DNA of 64,000 bases from Paenibacillaceae bacterium (lineage in GTDB: Bacteria; Bacillota; Bacilli; Paenibacillales; Paenibacillaceae): contig REGQ01000010.1 of the NCBI GenBank assembly GCA_004134985.1, positions 124,001 to 188,000 of the forward strand, in the 5' to 3' direction. This document shows, one piece after another, positions 28,901 through 35,148 of the stretch. The notes under the pieces are model-generated. The model was not told the DNA's origin and did no database searches. It saw only the letters and a program-made list of their open reading frames with translations. Position numbers and translations under genes: made by a program. The number at the start of each line of letters is the position of its first letter. Within the stretch, counting starts at the first letter, position 1.

Positions 28901-28936
28901 TGCGATAAATTTTCGCCCTGTTTTTTGCAAGAACAT
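23000..28936 (-). CDS. Giant SLH surface protein with two transcobalamin-like (DUF4430) domains and an alpha/alpha-toroid-like region, B12-riboswitch controlled
   Basis: The 1978-residue protein follows AAAGGAG and a signal peptide ending near VMAAA. Order of parts: DUF4430 (transcobalamin-like C-terminal) domain at about 41-180 with SGWMFAVN; a FIVAR-like helical domain at about 265-350; large beta regions; a second FIVAR-like domain near 985-1070; and a prenyltransferase/alpha-toroid-like region at about 1090-1400 with GGGWSLSG and QNQFGGYTSWG. Then come a second DUF4430 domain at about 1617-1735 (GSGWMYNVNGNYPNYGA), a Gly/Pro/Asp linker and three SLH domains at about 1800-1978. Toroid plus DUF4430 is the layout of animal intrinsic factor and transcobalamin. 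With the cobalamin riboswitch upstream, a surface corrinoid-capturing role is a strong inference. Confidence 0.9.
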   Translation of the reverse strand: MFLQKTGRKFIALSLTLLMIFSLFSPTAVMAAAVVSDAKDVEGYVTISVEKFTLGQGYIVEPIRVPLHEGDNAAAVITELLGEGGYENSGSVDSGFYLSKIYDPGAGAVNPPSYILQAIGEDQIGDRADADWLGQFDYTDQSGWMFAVNHTFPDVGASVASIKSGDVIRWQYTVYGYGGDLGGYNAFYDPANKDALTKKVAEINSRTDKTEILAEDAVRSAYDNAYDVLTNIESSQLVVDNALKELIEALNESNELNTAELEAAIQDAELTKASVKVSVDGSDVSTTDYWVVQTEFDALVEVIVSAQQLVADLNATQEAVDAKVLALNQAEAVFNEAKKPGLWEEETQPEFNITFTVAPTTAALELYNSQDQLMSIGEGEEGTYKVYTASLPAGDYRYRGMDASGNSIGGGKLAVTTEPNQRFEFRQLNLKASNTGWNADEDYTVKVGQNSPSDTSLTLGTKTAAGEYPVLVFAGNTYFYSFEPSTARDVEGYIALSNSVTVTMSTSAQSVSGALPLARAITFTVPEQATLTVGRKIKHFITFEKVEPAESTIQDGKKVYRYKLANNQEYNYRVSQEGKLTNTGTFRANEANASMKITEEQLNVLSPQAILNRGTYLEGNIYLNINEQNHLKLSEPGDEFKLLSLRSWQALIEGISNYFFEPDFHYEIITGQDVIEIAEGEPGSYSTIRANKNGTAIVKVTYDALKVNGSTYIKDTADAFSAIWPENVGLFVVTVGQGETGISTGIESNKVRNQKANEGKTGNDIMNLQNGAFDADIDSVYFMDTEPGATYTFTPSVRSEVSVLRPTINHALGTVSYEDGTFSAENVISHQDGSFSVLLTEGRNIVKVERDGLAEYQVMTARPLTVTIENMTRPQEEAGPGDRVKVVFNGLSFPANKLAGIYNFNAQINFLAGHERTLLAGLVRQYNITTQANSLEFQIPQNLKGGYSLYDGHIKLGFFGSPIGDHRNIDPLVGANPNFTALGREGYYSIFPEIVIVKAVDKASLQLAVDDAKAQLTSVSISTDGADLLQSEYWVTEDVYRQYAQLIESAQALIADENAGQDEVDAKVLALDQSHDSFDSAKKRGLKKNAINVNEHLDKHLAYMVKTVSNPTFDTIGGEWSILSLARANYEVPEGYFATYYSNVVGKVVERFMSQGKLDRSKGTEHSRLILALTAIGKNIYDVAGYDISAALADFDYVTKQGINGPIFALIALDSHQYGIPVQHGIGNQTTRNKLLDYIVNKEVAGGGWSLSGAADPDITAMAIQALAPYYNKKEEVTAAVDRGVLWLSSAQNQFGGYTSWGSENVQSVAQVIVALTSLGIDPHTDERFNKNGHSAVENLLTYGAPTGGFVHPKGGNVNGMATDQATYALVAYARYLNGETSLYDMTDVSIEEKGPSETVELPDNDQPIVIPNNGKLYTILVEQSDLDKQIAIELPDHAQSKTFISLPANVALPQLSIVRGGINVAFPHGITLDGESNQILELITSKNKNDEALKTSLNGLLNANKQVDAVHEFFTIGGDESVHFTDGFVAIVFKGMKGKEAAFIQNGQLASIQKFASNQEGLASGKPEYAYEDGNDLIVKTNHFTDFVAYSLKDKNDNGGGTLPGDGGSGPNPEKATIQLSVDKLTINKGYVLPSTTVEFTPGESVWDVIRRELDKHNIAYQHSFSSKYNSVYIESIAGDGEFDHGSGSGWMYNVNGNYPNYGASQYKLKQGDNVQWRYTTNLGIDLGQDPSNWEENPGTGEKPDQPDEGGGQGNPDTGGKPDQGNGQGNSGTEGKPGQGDGKGSPNTDKPEKSLADFYKDSKDVSSWAYDLILEATEKGFVKGSNGKVNPKNEITRAEFAKLLVEVFSIKAESKAAAPFGDIKTTDWFYSYVNTAYAAGIVKGYKDQFLPNATITREEMAVMMARVLNREPVQSSIVYQDRAQIASWAQGHVADLTALNIMAGYANRFNPKGTATREMAVVVAMRAHRYIESQEVK

Positions 28937-28969
28937 GACCAGTCTCCTTTATATTTATTTTGGTAAATC

Positions 28970-29008
28970 AAAAAAAACACCGCTCACTTGTCATTGAGAA
29001 AGGTGTTT
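28970..29008 (-). terminator. Riboswitch-controlled intrinsic terminator
   Basis: On the minus strand AAACACC ... TCTCA ... TGAG ... GGTGTTTTTTTT forms a stem ending in eight T residues. It lies between the cobalamin riboswitch and the SLH gene start, so B12 binding should cause premature termination. Confidence 0.85.
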
Positions 29009-29085
29009 GACATACGGACATACCCATGCCCGAATAAATGCACAGTGAAATATCCCTCCTTTCATCCTCGTGAAAATCGCAGAAG

Positions 29086-29251
29086 AGGTAAATGGCATGT
29101 ATCCTGGCTTTGCTTCATCGTATAACTAACTCCTTCCCGTATCCAATACAGTGGAAACACGTTAGCATACTCAGTGTTACAGTGGCGGGACCGCGTCAGA
29201 TTTGCACTGATCTTCCATTTTGAGCTGTGTTCAACACAGCGCCATTTACCT
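29086..29251 (-). promoter_or_regulatory. Cobalamin (B12) riboswitch
   Basis: A perfect 11-bp closing stem pairs AGGTAAATGGC (29251-29241) with GCCATTTACCT (29096-29086). Inside are the conserved core CAGTGCAAATCTGACGCGG, then CCCGCCACTGTAA, and near the 3' side the B12 box AAGCCAGGATACATGCC. Spacing and order match the Rfam cobalamin class. The downstream terminator indicates transcriptional control of the giant SLH gene, normally off when adenosylcobalamin is plentiful. Confidence 0.92.
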
Positions 29252-29583
29252 GAACATTATGAAGTTGTCTTATCAAAAAGTGGAATATAGGTACTGATTT
29301 ACTCCCCCTCATAAATACCCGTTGACCTGCTCGAAACGATCACAATGAGCATGCAACTACTGCAACATCAATTCGCTTGCTCATAGAAGAATAACCCATT
29401 TAGGATGAGTGTGCAATCGTTACTTAGTAGAGAAGTCAAAGTGAAGTAGATTTACATGACACGGAAAGCAAACATCCACTATAGCTCTCTCCCCCTTCAT
29501 GAGTATCCAGTAACACAAATGGGCTAATGCGCATAGACTGGGTTTGAATATAACCAGATTCTTTTGCATTGGAGATGTGAGAA
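29252..29583. other. Divergent intergenic region
   Basis: It holds the promoter feeding the B12 leader leftward and that of the 29584 gene rightward. Apart from these expected sites I see no gene or repeat. Confidence 0.4.
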
Positions 29584-30309
29584 TTGAGCAATACAAAAAC
29601 TAAGGATAAAACTCAGCAACTTACGATGAAAAAGCTTTCTCCCGTGAGCATTATAAAGGAGCTTCCAGCCGTCCGCGGTAATTTAAGGAACTCCTCTTCA
29701 AATCCTAAGCGCACCAGTAGTGAAAAGGGCATATCATCGGCTATCAATGCATGCGTGGATCGCGCTTTTCGAATTCCAATATTTTTGAGTACAACGAACA
29801 CGGTAAATGATCTGCAAGGACAATTTCTGAACCGTCTTATTGCGGAAATTGAAGGGGCATTGCTCTTTCCCCGCACATTGCCCGTAAGCGAACAATATCC
29901 GGAGAACATCCTGACGAATATACGACGCTTGGTTTTTTCAAGCTATGGTTTGCTCGCGATCAACTTCCGCAGATTTCAAGTTGAAATTCTTCAATCCAAT
30001 GAGGGACAACCGCCAACGAGCACTCCGTTCTGGGAAGGATCGACTTTTTCTCAAATTGAGCCTGCCATGGCTTTTCAATTCGGAATTCCAATATTATTGG
30101 TCAGAGAGAGAGGGACTGACGTCAATAATGGAATTTGGGCTGGAGGAATCACACCTCTAAACATATTTGTTGATTGGGATTCCGACAACCAATCCGTAGA
30201 CGATTTCTTTAACAGTATTCAATGGAGAGAGGTCTTTGCAAATTGGGCTGCAGAGGTAAGAGGCAACTATTTGCTTCGAACGGAACCCCTGTTCAATAAT
30301 CAACACTAA
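29584..30309 (+). CDS. Putative nucleoside-deoxyribosyltransferase/TIR-like fold protein
   Basis: The 241-residue product starts at TTG 29584, nine bases after GGAG; ATG 29626 is an alternative. The first 60 residues are basic and Ser-rich, unlike the rest. From about 65 the pattern is Rossmann-like: RIPIFLSTTNTVNDLQGQFL (strand, then helix), LPVSEQYPENILTNIRRLVF, YGLLAINFRR, and SQIEPAMAFQFGIPILLVRE. A conserved Glu in an E-x-x-MA helix followed by GIPILLV is the layout of nucleoside 2-deoxyribosyltransferases and related TIR-like NAD-cleaving effectors. It stands alone between terminator-bounded units. Function is inference; an immune or nucleotide-modifying role is possible. Confidence 0.6.
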   Translation: MSNTKTKDKTQQLTMKKLSPVSIIKELPAVRGNLRNSSSNPKRTSSEKGISSAINACVDRAFRIPIFLSTTNTVNDLQGQFLNRLIAEIEGALLFPRTLPVSEQYPENILTNIRRLVFSSYGLLAINFRRFQVEILQSNEGQPPTSTPFWEGSTFSQIEPAMAFQFGIPILLVRERGTDVNNGIWAGGITPLNIFVDWDSDNQSVDDFFNSIQWREVFANWAAEVRGNYLLRTEPLFNNQH

Positions 30310-30313
30310 TTAA

Positions 30314-30345
30314 AAATCCACAGCCTCCATGGCTGTGGATTGATT
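30314..30345 (+). terminator. Intrinsic terminator
   Basis: Perfect 11-bp stem AATCCACAGCC/GGCTGTGGATT around TCCAT with an A-rich left flank. A second hairpin TCCAGTC/GACTGGA follows at once, so convergent transcripts are both stopped here. Confidence 0.8.
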
Positions 30346-30370
30346 CCAGTCCTCATGAGACTGGATTACT

Positions 30371-31053
30371 TTATTTGTTGCTTTCAGTCAGCAAGTCGAC
30401 GATAATATCAGCTGTTGTTCTACTGAAATCGGATCACTAAACAGAAATTGATCGAAATCAATATTATAGATCTTTCCGGCTTGCCATGTTGGCGTGTTTT
30501 GAATTAACGTTTCCACTTCCTTCATTTTTTCCTCCGCCCCTTTATTCACAGCCAGAATCAACCGATCACCCATGAAATCGGGAATGACCTCGGTAGATAT
30601 TTCCCATGTTTCGCCATGAATGACCTCGGTGTTTACTTTTTCGGCGGGTTTCAAATTCAGATACTTGTAAATGATGTTGCCCCCCATATTGGTATCTCCG
30701 TAAATAAACACATTATTAGGACGCACATTCAAAATCGAAAAGGTCTCATCAGCCTTAATAAATGGACTAATCTTTTCCTTGTATTCAGCTATTTTGGTCG
30801 CAAACGCCTTATTCCACTGTTGGGCTTCGTCCTGCTTGCCGAGAATATCGCCAAACATTGCGACATCCTTAATTGGATCGTTGTATTGCTCCACAACAAC
30901 CGTTGGTGCAATCTGGCTCAGCGCTTCGTACCCGCCCTCTACAGTCTCCGCGAATGGCAGCGTTGTAACTATCAGATCAGGCTCCAGCGACAGAATCTTC
31001 TCCGCGTCAGGCGGGACGCCAACATCTGCAATGCCGGCAGTATCGCTTAACAT
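30371..31053 (-). pseudogene. Decayed FhuD/BtuF-like siderophore-binding domain (frameshifted, N-terminus lost)
   Basis: The reading frame shows a siderophore-binding fold: DAEKILSLEPDLIVTTLPF, the ADETFSILNVRPNNVF strand and the C-terminal FLFSDPISVEQQL. No signal peptide or lipobox is present, and the N-terminal lobe is missing. After QQL the frame shifts by one base near 30410; the other frame reads DIIVDLLTESNK and stops at 30371, the natural family end. The frame also extends 5' of the ATG (VKITHILKN) into the AraC gene. I read it as the binding domain once fused to the AraC regulator at 31062-31916, as in Btr-type iron regulators of Bacillales. It is now broken. Confidence 0.75.
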
Positions 31054-31061
31054 CGGATTTT

Positions 31062-31916
31062 TCAGAATGTGGGTGATTTTAACAGACGTAATGGATTATT
31101 ATGAACCGAATTCCGCTTTTCTTCCCGAAATTGAAGCGGCGAGCATCCCGTATGCTTCTTGAACAGCCGCCTGAAATAATAAACGTCCGCATAGCCCACA
31201 CTGCCGGCTATTTCCAGGATTCGAGCCTCCGTTTTCAGCAAATGCTGCTTCGCTTTGTGAATCCGTACATAAATCAAGTACTCAATTGTGCCCGCTCCAA
31301 TCTGGCTTTTGAACATGCGAGATAAATAGCTCACGCTGCAGCCATAAATTCCGACCAATTGCTCGGTTGTAATCGGCTCCCTATAATGCTCATGAATATA
31401 ATGAATTGCTTCGGCTATCAAATTCGGCCGGCTGTTGTCCTCCGCGGAAGCGCGGAGCTGCCGCATTACCTCGTATACAAACGGAAGGAAAGTAGACTGC
31501 GCCTGCAGCCTGTCCATCGGGGTTGCTTGCTGCCATAGACGATTCATCGTTTGACACTTTTCCTGCAGAGGCAGCATGGCATACGGGGTGAATCCATACG
31601 ACATATGGAAGGTCTCCCGATCTTCCGGCAATTCACAATTGGCTTTATACAGAATCAAATAGCAGGCATAATCGTTTCCCAGCGGCATGAAACTCAGCTC
31701 CGCTTCCTTGCCTCCATGCAAAATGTGAAGTGGACGGGCCTCATAGACCGTTCCCGCCAGACTCACTCTTGCCTCTCCATGAGCAGTAACCAAGAAGAAG
31801 CTTGTGTGCGCCACATAGCGATCAGGTAATGTGCCATTCTCCACACCGTACTGGCATATATCCAGCAGTGTAACAGCGGCTCGACTCCACCGTTCGATGT
31901 GGGTTTCCCAGTCCAT
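31062..31916 (-). CDS. AraC-family transcriptional regulator, Btr-like, probably truncated fusion
   Basis: The ATG at 31916 is about 8 bases after GAGGGGG, giving 284 residues. The N-terminal half is an AraC-type cupin-like sensing region. The double helix-turn-helix is at about 165-270: TTEQLVGIYGCSVSYLSRMF and ILEIAGSVGYADVYYFRRLF, then the HTGCSPLQFRE signature. After this the frame ends in an odd tail (HNNPLRLLKSPTF), and the next bases in another frame resume a siderophore-binding domain. In Bacillales, AraC-binding-protein fusions control siderophore uptake. The DNA-binding part here looks intact, but the ligand domain is cut off by deletion and frameshift. Confidence 0.85.
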   Translation of the reverse strand: MDWETHIERWSRAAVTLLDICQYGVENGTLPDRYVAHTSFFLVTAHGEARVSLAGTVYEARPLHILHGGKEAELSFMPLGNDYACYLILYKANCELPEDRETFHMSYGFTPYAMLPLQEKCQTMNRLWQQATPMDRLQAQSTFLPFVYEVMRQLRASAEDNSRPNLIAEAIHYIHEHYREPITTEQLVGIYGCSVSYLSRMFKSQIGAGTIEYLIYVRIHKAKQHLLKTEARILEIAGSVGYADVYYFRRLFKKHTGCSPLQFREEKRNSVHNNPLRLLKSPTF

Positions 31917-32004
31917 ACATGGTCCCCCTCTCACTATTTCAGCGAATCTAACGAACTTTAGCGTGGACTAGATCGGTTAGTATGTCCCAATTCAACGATC
32001 ACCT

Positions 32005-32040
32005 AAAAAACTGACACCGGTGCTTAGTGGCGTCAGTTTT
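32005..32040 (-). terminator. Intrinsic terminator
   Basis: AAAACTGAC/GTCAGTTTT arms (plus CC/GG) enclose GGTGCTTAGT-type loop sequence. It sits 14 bases downstream of the 32055 gene stop on the minus strand. Confidence 0.8.
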
Positions 32041-32054
32041 AACATAATACCATG

Positions 32055-32417
32055 CTATAGGGAAAAATCCGTAACACCCTTTTTATAGGCGTATTTCAGT
32101 GTATAGATTTCTTCTTCTCCATAGGGCATTGTCGCAATTTTTATACGAGTGTAATCAAGCCTGCTCTCTCTTAAAACCTTTTTTATCAAGGCGATGCTCC
32201 GCTCTTCTTCCGTAATGACACAGAATATATTAAGCGCATATTTTGTCGGGTCGGAAATGCATTTCCCCATATCAAAGCCATCAACATCGCCTAAGTTAGC
32301 ATCCGCTAGAGATATCTCTAAGTATTCCATTACTTTATCTTTTAACCAGTGGTCACGTTGGCTGCCTTTGGCACTTTTCAGAGGGTACTGTACCACTAAC
32401 CAGAACTTTTCACTCAT
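32055..32417 (-). CDS. Hypothetical cytoplasmic protein, 120 residues
   Basis: I start at the ATG at 32417 (MSEKFWLVVQYPL); the longer frame overlaps the SLH gene end. The protein is soluble, with a strand-rich start, a conserved-looking GDVDGFDMG patch near 50-58, NIFCVITEEERSIALIKKVL, and a charged C-terminus. I do not recognise a family. Size and lone position would fit an immunity-type protein, but nothing shows that. It has its own terminator. Confidence 0.6.
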   Translation of the reverse strand: MSEKFWLVVQYPLKSAKGSQRDHWLKDKVMEYLEISLADANLGDVDGFDMGKCISDPTKYALNIFCVITEEERSIALIKKVLRESRLDYTRIKIATMPYGEEEIYTLKYAYKKGVTDFSL

Positions 32418-32481
32418 TAATTCACCAGCCAATCTACAAATAATATATTTAAAACTACTCTTAAACAGCCATTGGCTTGTG

Positions 32482-35085
32482 TTAATCAATAAGCTCAGAC
32501 GCTCTTAATAGTCTCTGAACCATAACCGCAACTTCCGCACGCGTGATAAATGCCTTTGGTGCAAGTGTATGACTGTCGCGTCCTGTGATGATGCCGGCAT
32601 TAAGATTGTCCGCAATACTGCTCCGTGCCCATTCCCCAGCCTCGTTGGCGTCGTTGAACGGTGCCAATAGCTGTTCCACAACTTGTACAGCGCGTTTGTC
32701 CTTCAGCTTTGTCAATTTCATTGCATTGGAGATTACCTTCATCGCCTGCTCCCGTGTCAGCTTATCTTCTGGACGAAATGTACCATCCTCAAATCCAGAA
32801 ATAAGACTGTACTCGTATGCGATTTGGATCACATCACTGTACCAAGCAGAGGGTTGCACATCAGGATAAGGCGACAGTGACTTCCCAGCCCTCTTAAGCC
32901 CTAATCCGTTTACCAGAACCGCCGCGAACTCGGCACGAGTAATATCGTGATCTGGATGGAACAATCCCCCGCTGTCTCCCTGTACAATGAATCGTGCGCC
33001 CATCTCATTCACTGCAGATTGGGCCCATTGTGCCTGTACATCCTTAAACGTACGTGAATGAGAGATTACGGCATAAGTATCGTTCGTTAAGCTGCTTATA
33101 ACCGCATACCGGTTGCCATCGATCGTCGACACCTTCGTCGGTACATGCCTGATCGCTCCATCCTGGTCCAGCGCAATCGCTGTCGTCACTTGGGCAGGGA
33201 GTATGCTCTCCGGCAGCTTGATCATTGTCTGCACAAAACGATCGTTCATTAGTTCCCATTGCTTATCTCCGAGGTAGGCCAATAAAGTGAAATGTACTGG
33301 CTTTGCGATGAGGGTCAAGCCGTTCTCCTCTGCTGCTCTCTCGGCAACATTCAGCAAGGTCTCCTCGGCATCTCCAATGCCCAGGCGCACTTGCAATTGC
33401 TGCAACATCGTAATTGGCTTGCCGGATTCATCTTGCATACGTTGGAGATCAATGGCTTGAACAGGCACGCGATAGATGCCTTTAGAGGATTGAAGCTCTA
33501 GCACAATTTGCTGTGCGCTTAAGTATTCAAGCTGTGTCCCACTTAGCTCGAGGTAGACCTCTGCATCGGCTTGACTGTTCACCTGCATCGTAATTACAGC
33601 TCCTGGCTCCACACTCGCGAGCTGCTCCGCTAGCTTGCCCTGATTCAGTACGATCACAAGTTCACCGCGGCGGTCTTGTGTCGATCGGGTTACCGACACG
33701 ATTTCTGCTGCCGCCTTCTTCCCATCTATTCGCACGTCCACTCCTGTCACTGGCGGTTCTGGATTAATCGGTGTCGGTATCACTATCGGTATTGGCGTTG
33801 GTGTTGGTGTTGGCGTCGGTATTGGTGTAGAGTTGCTAATGTCTATCGTCAATGGTAGCTGAGGTCCTGTACTAAAATCAAATATCAATACGTTCTGTCC
33901 GATTGATAAGGTAGCCAAATATTCCTTTGTAATTGTGAACGTGTTGCTCGCTCGCAAATAATCGCTTCCTTCGATTAATGTTGTGGAACCGTTCAGAATA
34001 CCGGATAGGACATGGCCCTTTTCCTCCAAGGTCACATTAATATCCCGATAATGTAATCCAGACTCATTCTTATCGAAGGCTTGGCTGTTAGGTGTAATCG
34101 ATGGTGTTCCTTTTGGCCATCCGTCGAGATAGTCTCCATCCGGATCAAATTTTTGGATCCGTTCGTTATTGGCTCCCGTTACATAGACATTACCACTGCT
34201 ATCGATGGCTATACTGTTAGGAAAATTAAACTGACCATTTCTATTACCAAGGCTTCCCCATTGACTAATATAGGTCCCATCCAAATCGAATTTTTGGACT
34301 CGATTATTTTGAGCATCAGAAACATAAGCATAGCCGCTATTATCTACAGCAATATCAAAAGGATGCCTAAATTGACCATTTCCATCACCATGGCTTCCCC
34401 ATTGACTAATATAAGTCCCATCCGTATTAAATTTTTGGATGCGATGGTTTTCGCTTTCGGTTACATAAACAATCCCATTCTGATCAATCGCAAGACCATA
34501 TGGACGATTAAATTCCCCATCTCCAGTGCCATAGCTTCCCCATTTGCCCAAAAACTGACCATTTAAATCAAATTTTTGGACTCTATGGTTATCCCGATCC
34601 GTAACATAGACTATACTTGTGTTGCCGTCAATTTCAATATTTGCCGGATTTCTAAACTCCCCATCATTGAAGCCAACGCTTCCCCACTTAGTGAGATAGT
34701 TGCCTTCCGAATCGAATTTTTGGATTCGGTGATTCTGCCTGTCCACTACATAGACATTGGCGTTGTTATCGAACGCGATTCCACTTGGATAATTAAACTG
34801 ACCATCTCCACTTCCTAATCCTCCCCACTCGGTAAGGAAATCTCCATTAGCGTCCAATTTAACAATCCGGTGGGTACCATAATCTGCAACATACATATTC
34901 CCTCCGTTGTCTATCTTTATAGCGACGGGACGATCAATCAAAGTTTGCTGAGGTTGAGTAGACGATATAAATCCACTTCCTCCTTCAGCCCAAGCTACTG
35001 GATATGTACTGACCAGTAACGTCGAAATGAGAACTGTACTTACTAACTTTTTCATGAAGGGATTCCATCTGTGCATCAAGCTCAT
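32482..35085 (-). CDS. SLH surface protein with six NHL repeats and a CBM-X2-like domain
   Basis: The ATG at 35085 is six bases after GGGGAGGAG, giving 867 residues. A signal peptide ends near AWAEG. Six NHL repeats at about 38-335 carry the periodic motif NHRIQKFD / GKWGSYGTGDGEF-NRP and should form a six-blade propeller. Residues about 340-425 (SITPNSQAFDKNESGLHYRD) match the X2 module of bacterial surface proteins. A Pro/Thr linker follows (TPTPTP). A pre-SLH domain (RHVPTKVSTIDGNRYAVISS) and three SLH domains occupy about 690-867. The protein is anchored to the cell wall polymer and probably binds glycans or proteins. It follows the 35149 gene by 63 bp on the same strand. Confidence 0.92.
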   Translation of the reverse strand: MSLMHRWNPFMKKLVSTVLISTLLVSTYPVAWAEGGSGFISSTQPQQTLIDRPVAIKIDNGGNMYVADYGTHRIVKLDANGDFLTEWGGLGSGDGQFNYPSGIAFDNNANVYVVDRQNHRIQKFDSEGNYLTKWGSVGFNDGEFRNPANIEIDGNTSIVYVTDRDNHRVQKFDLNGQFLGKWGSYGTGDGEFNRPYGLAIDQNGIVYVTESENHRIQKFNTDGTYISQWGSHGDGNGQFRHPFDIAVDNSGYAYVSDAQNNRVQKFDLDGTYISQWGSLGNRNGQFNFPNSIAIDSSGNVYVTGANNERIQKFDPDGDYLDGWPKGTPSITPNSQAFDKNESGLHYRDINVTLEEKGHVLSGILNGSTTLIEGSDYLRASNTFTITKEYLATLSIGQNVLIFDFSTGPQLPLTIDISNSTPIPTPTPTPTPIPIVIPTPINPEPPVTGVDVRIDGKKAAAEIVSVTRSTQDRRGELVIVLNQGKLAEQLASVEPGAVITMQVNSQADAEVYLELSGTQLEYLSAQQIVLELQSSKGIYRVPVQAIDLQRMQDESGKPITMLQQLQVRLGIGDAEETLLNVAERAAEENGLTLIAKPVHFTLLAYLGDKQWELMNDRFVQTMIKLPESILPAQVTTAIALDQDGAIRHVPTKVSTIDGNRYAVISSLTNDTYAVISHSRTFKDVQAQWAQSAVNEMGARFIVQGDSGGLFHPDHDITRAEFAAVLVNGLGLKRAGKSLSPYPDVQPSAWYSDVIQIAYEYSLISGFEDGTFRPEDKLTREQAMKVISNAMKLTKLKDKRAVQVVEQLLAPFNDANEAGEWARSSIADNLNAGIITGRDSHTLAPKAFITRAEVAVMVQRLLRASELID

Positions 35086-35148
35086 TTTTTCTCCTCCCCT
35101 ATCTTTCAATTCTGGGTGTTCTTTTCCGCTCTGATTTTCCTCAGACAA

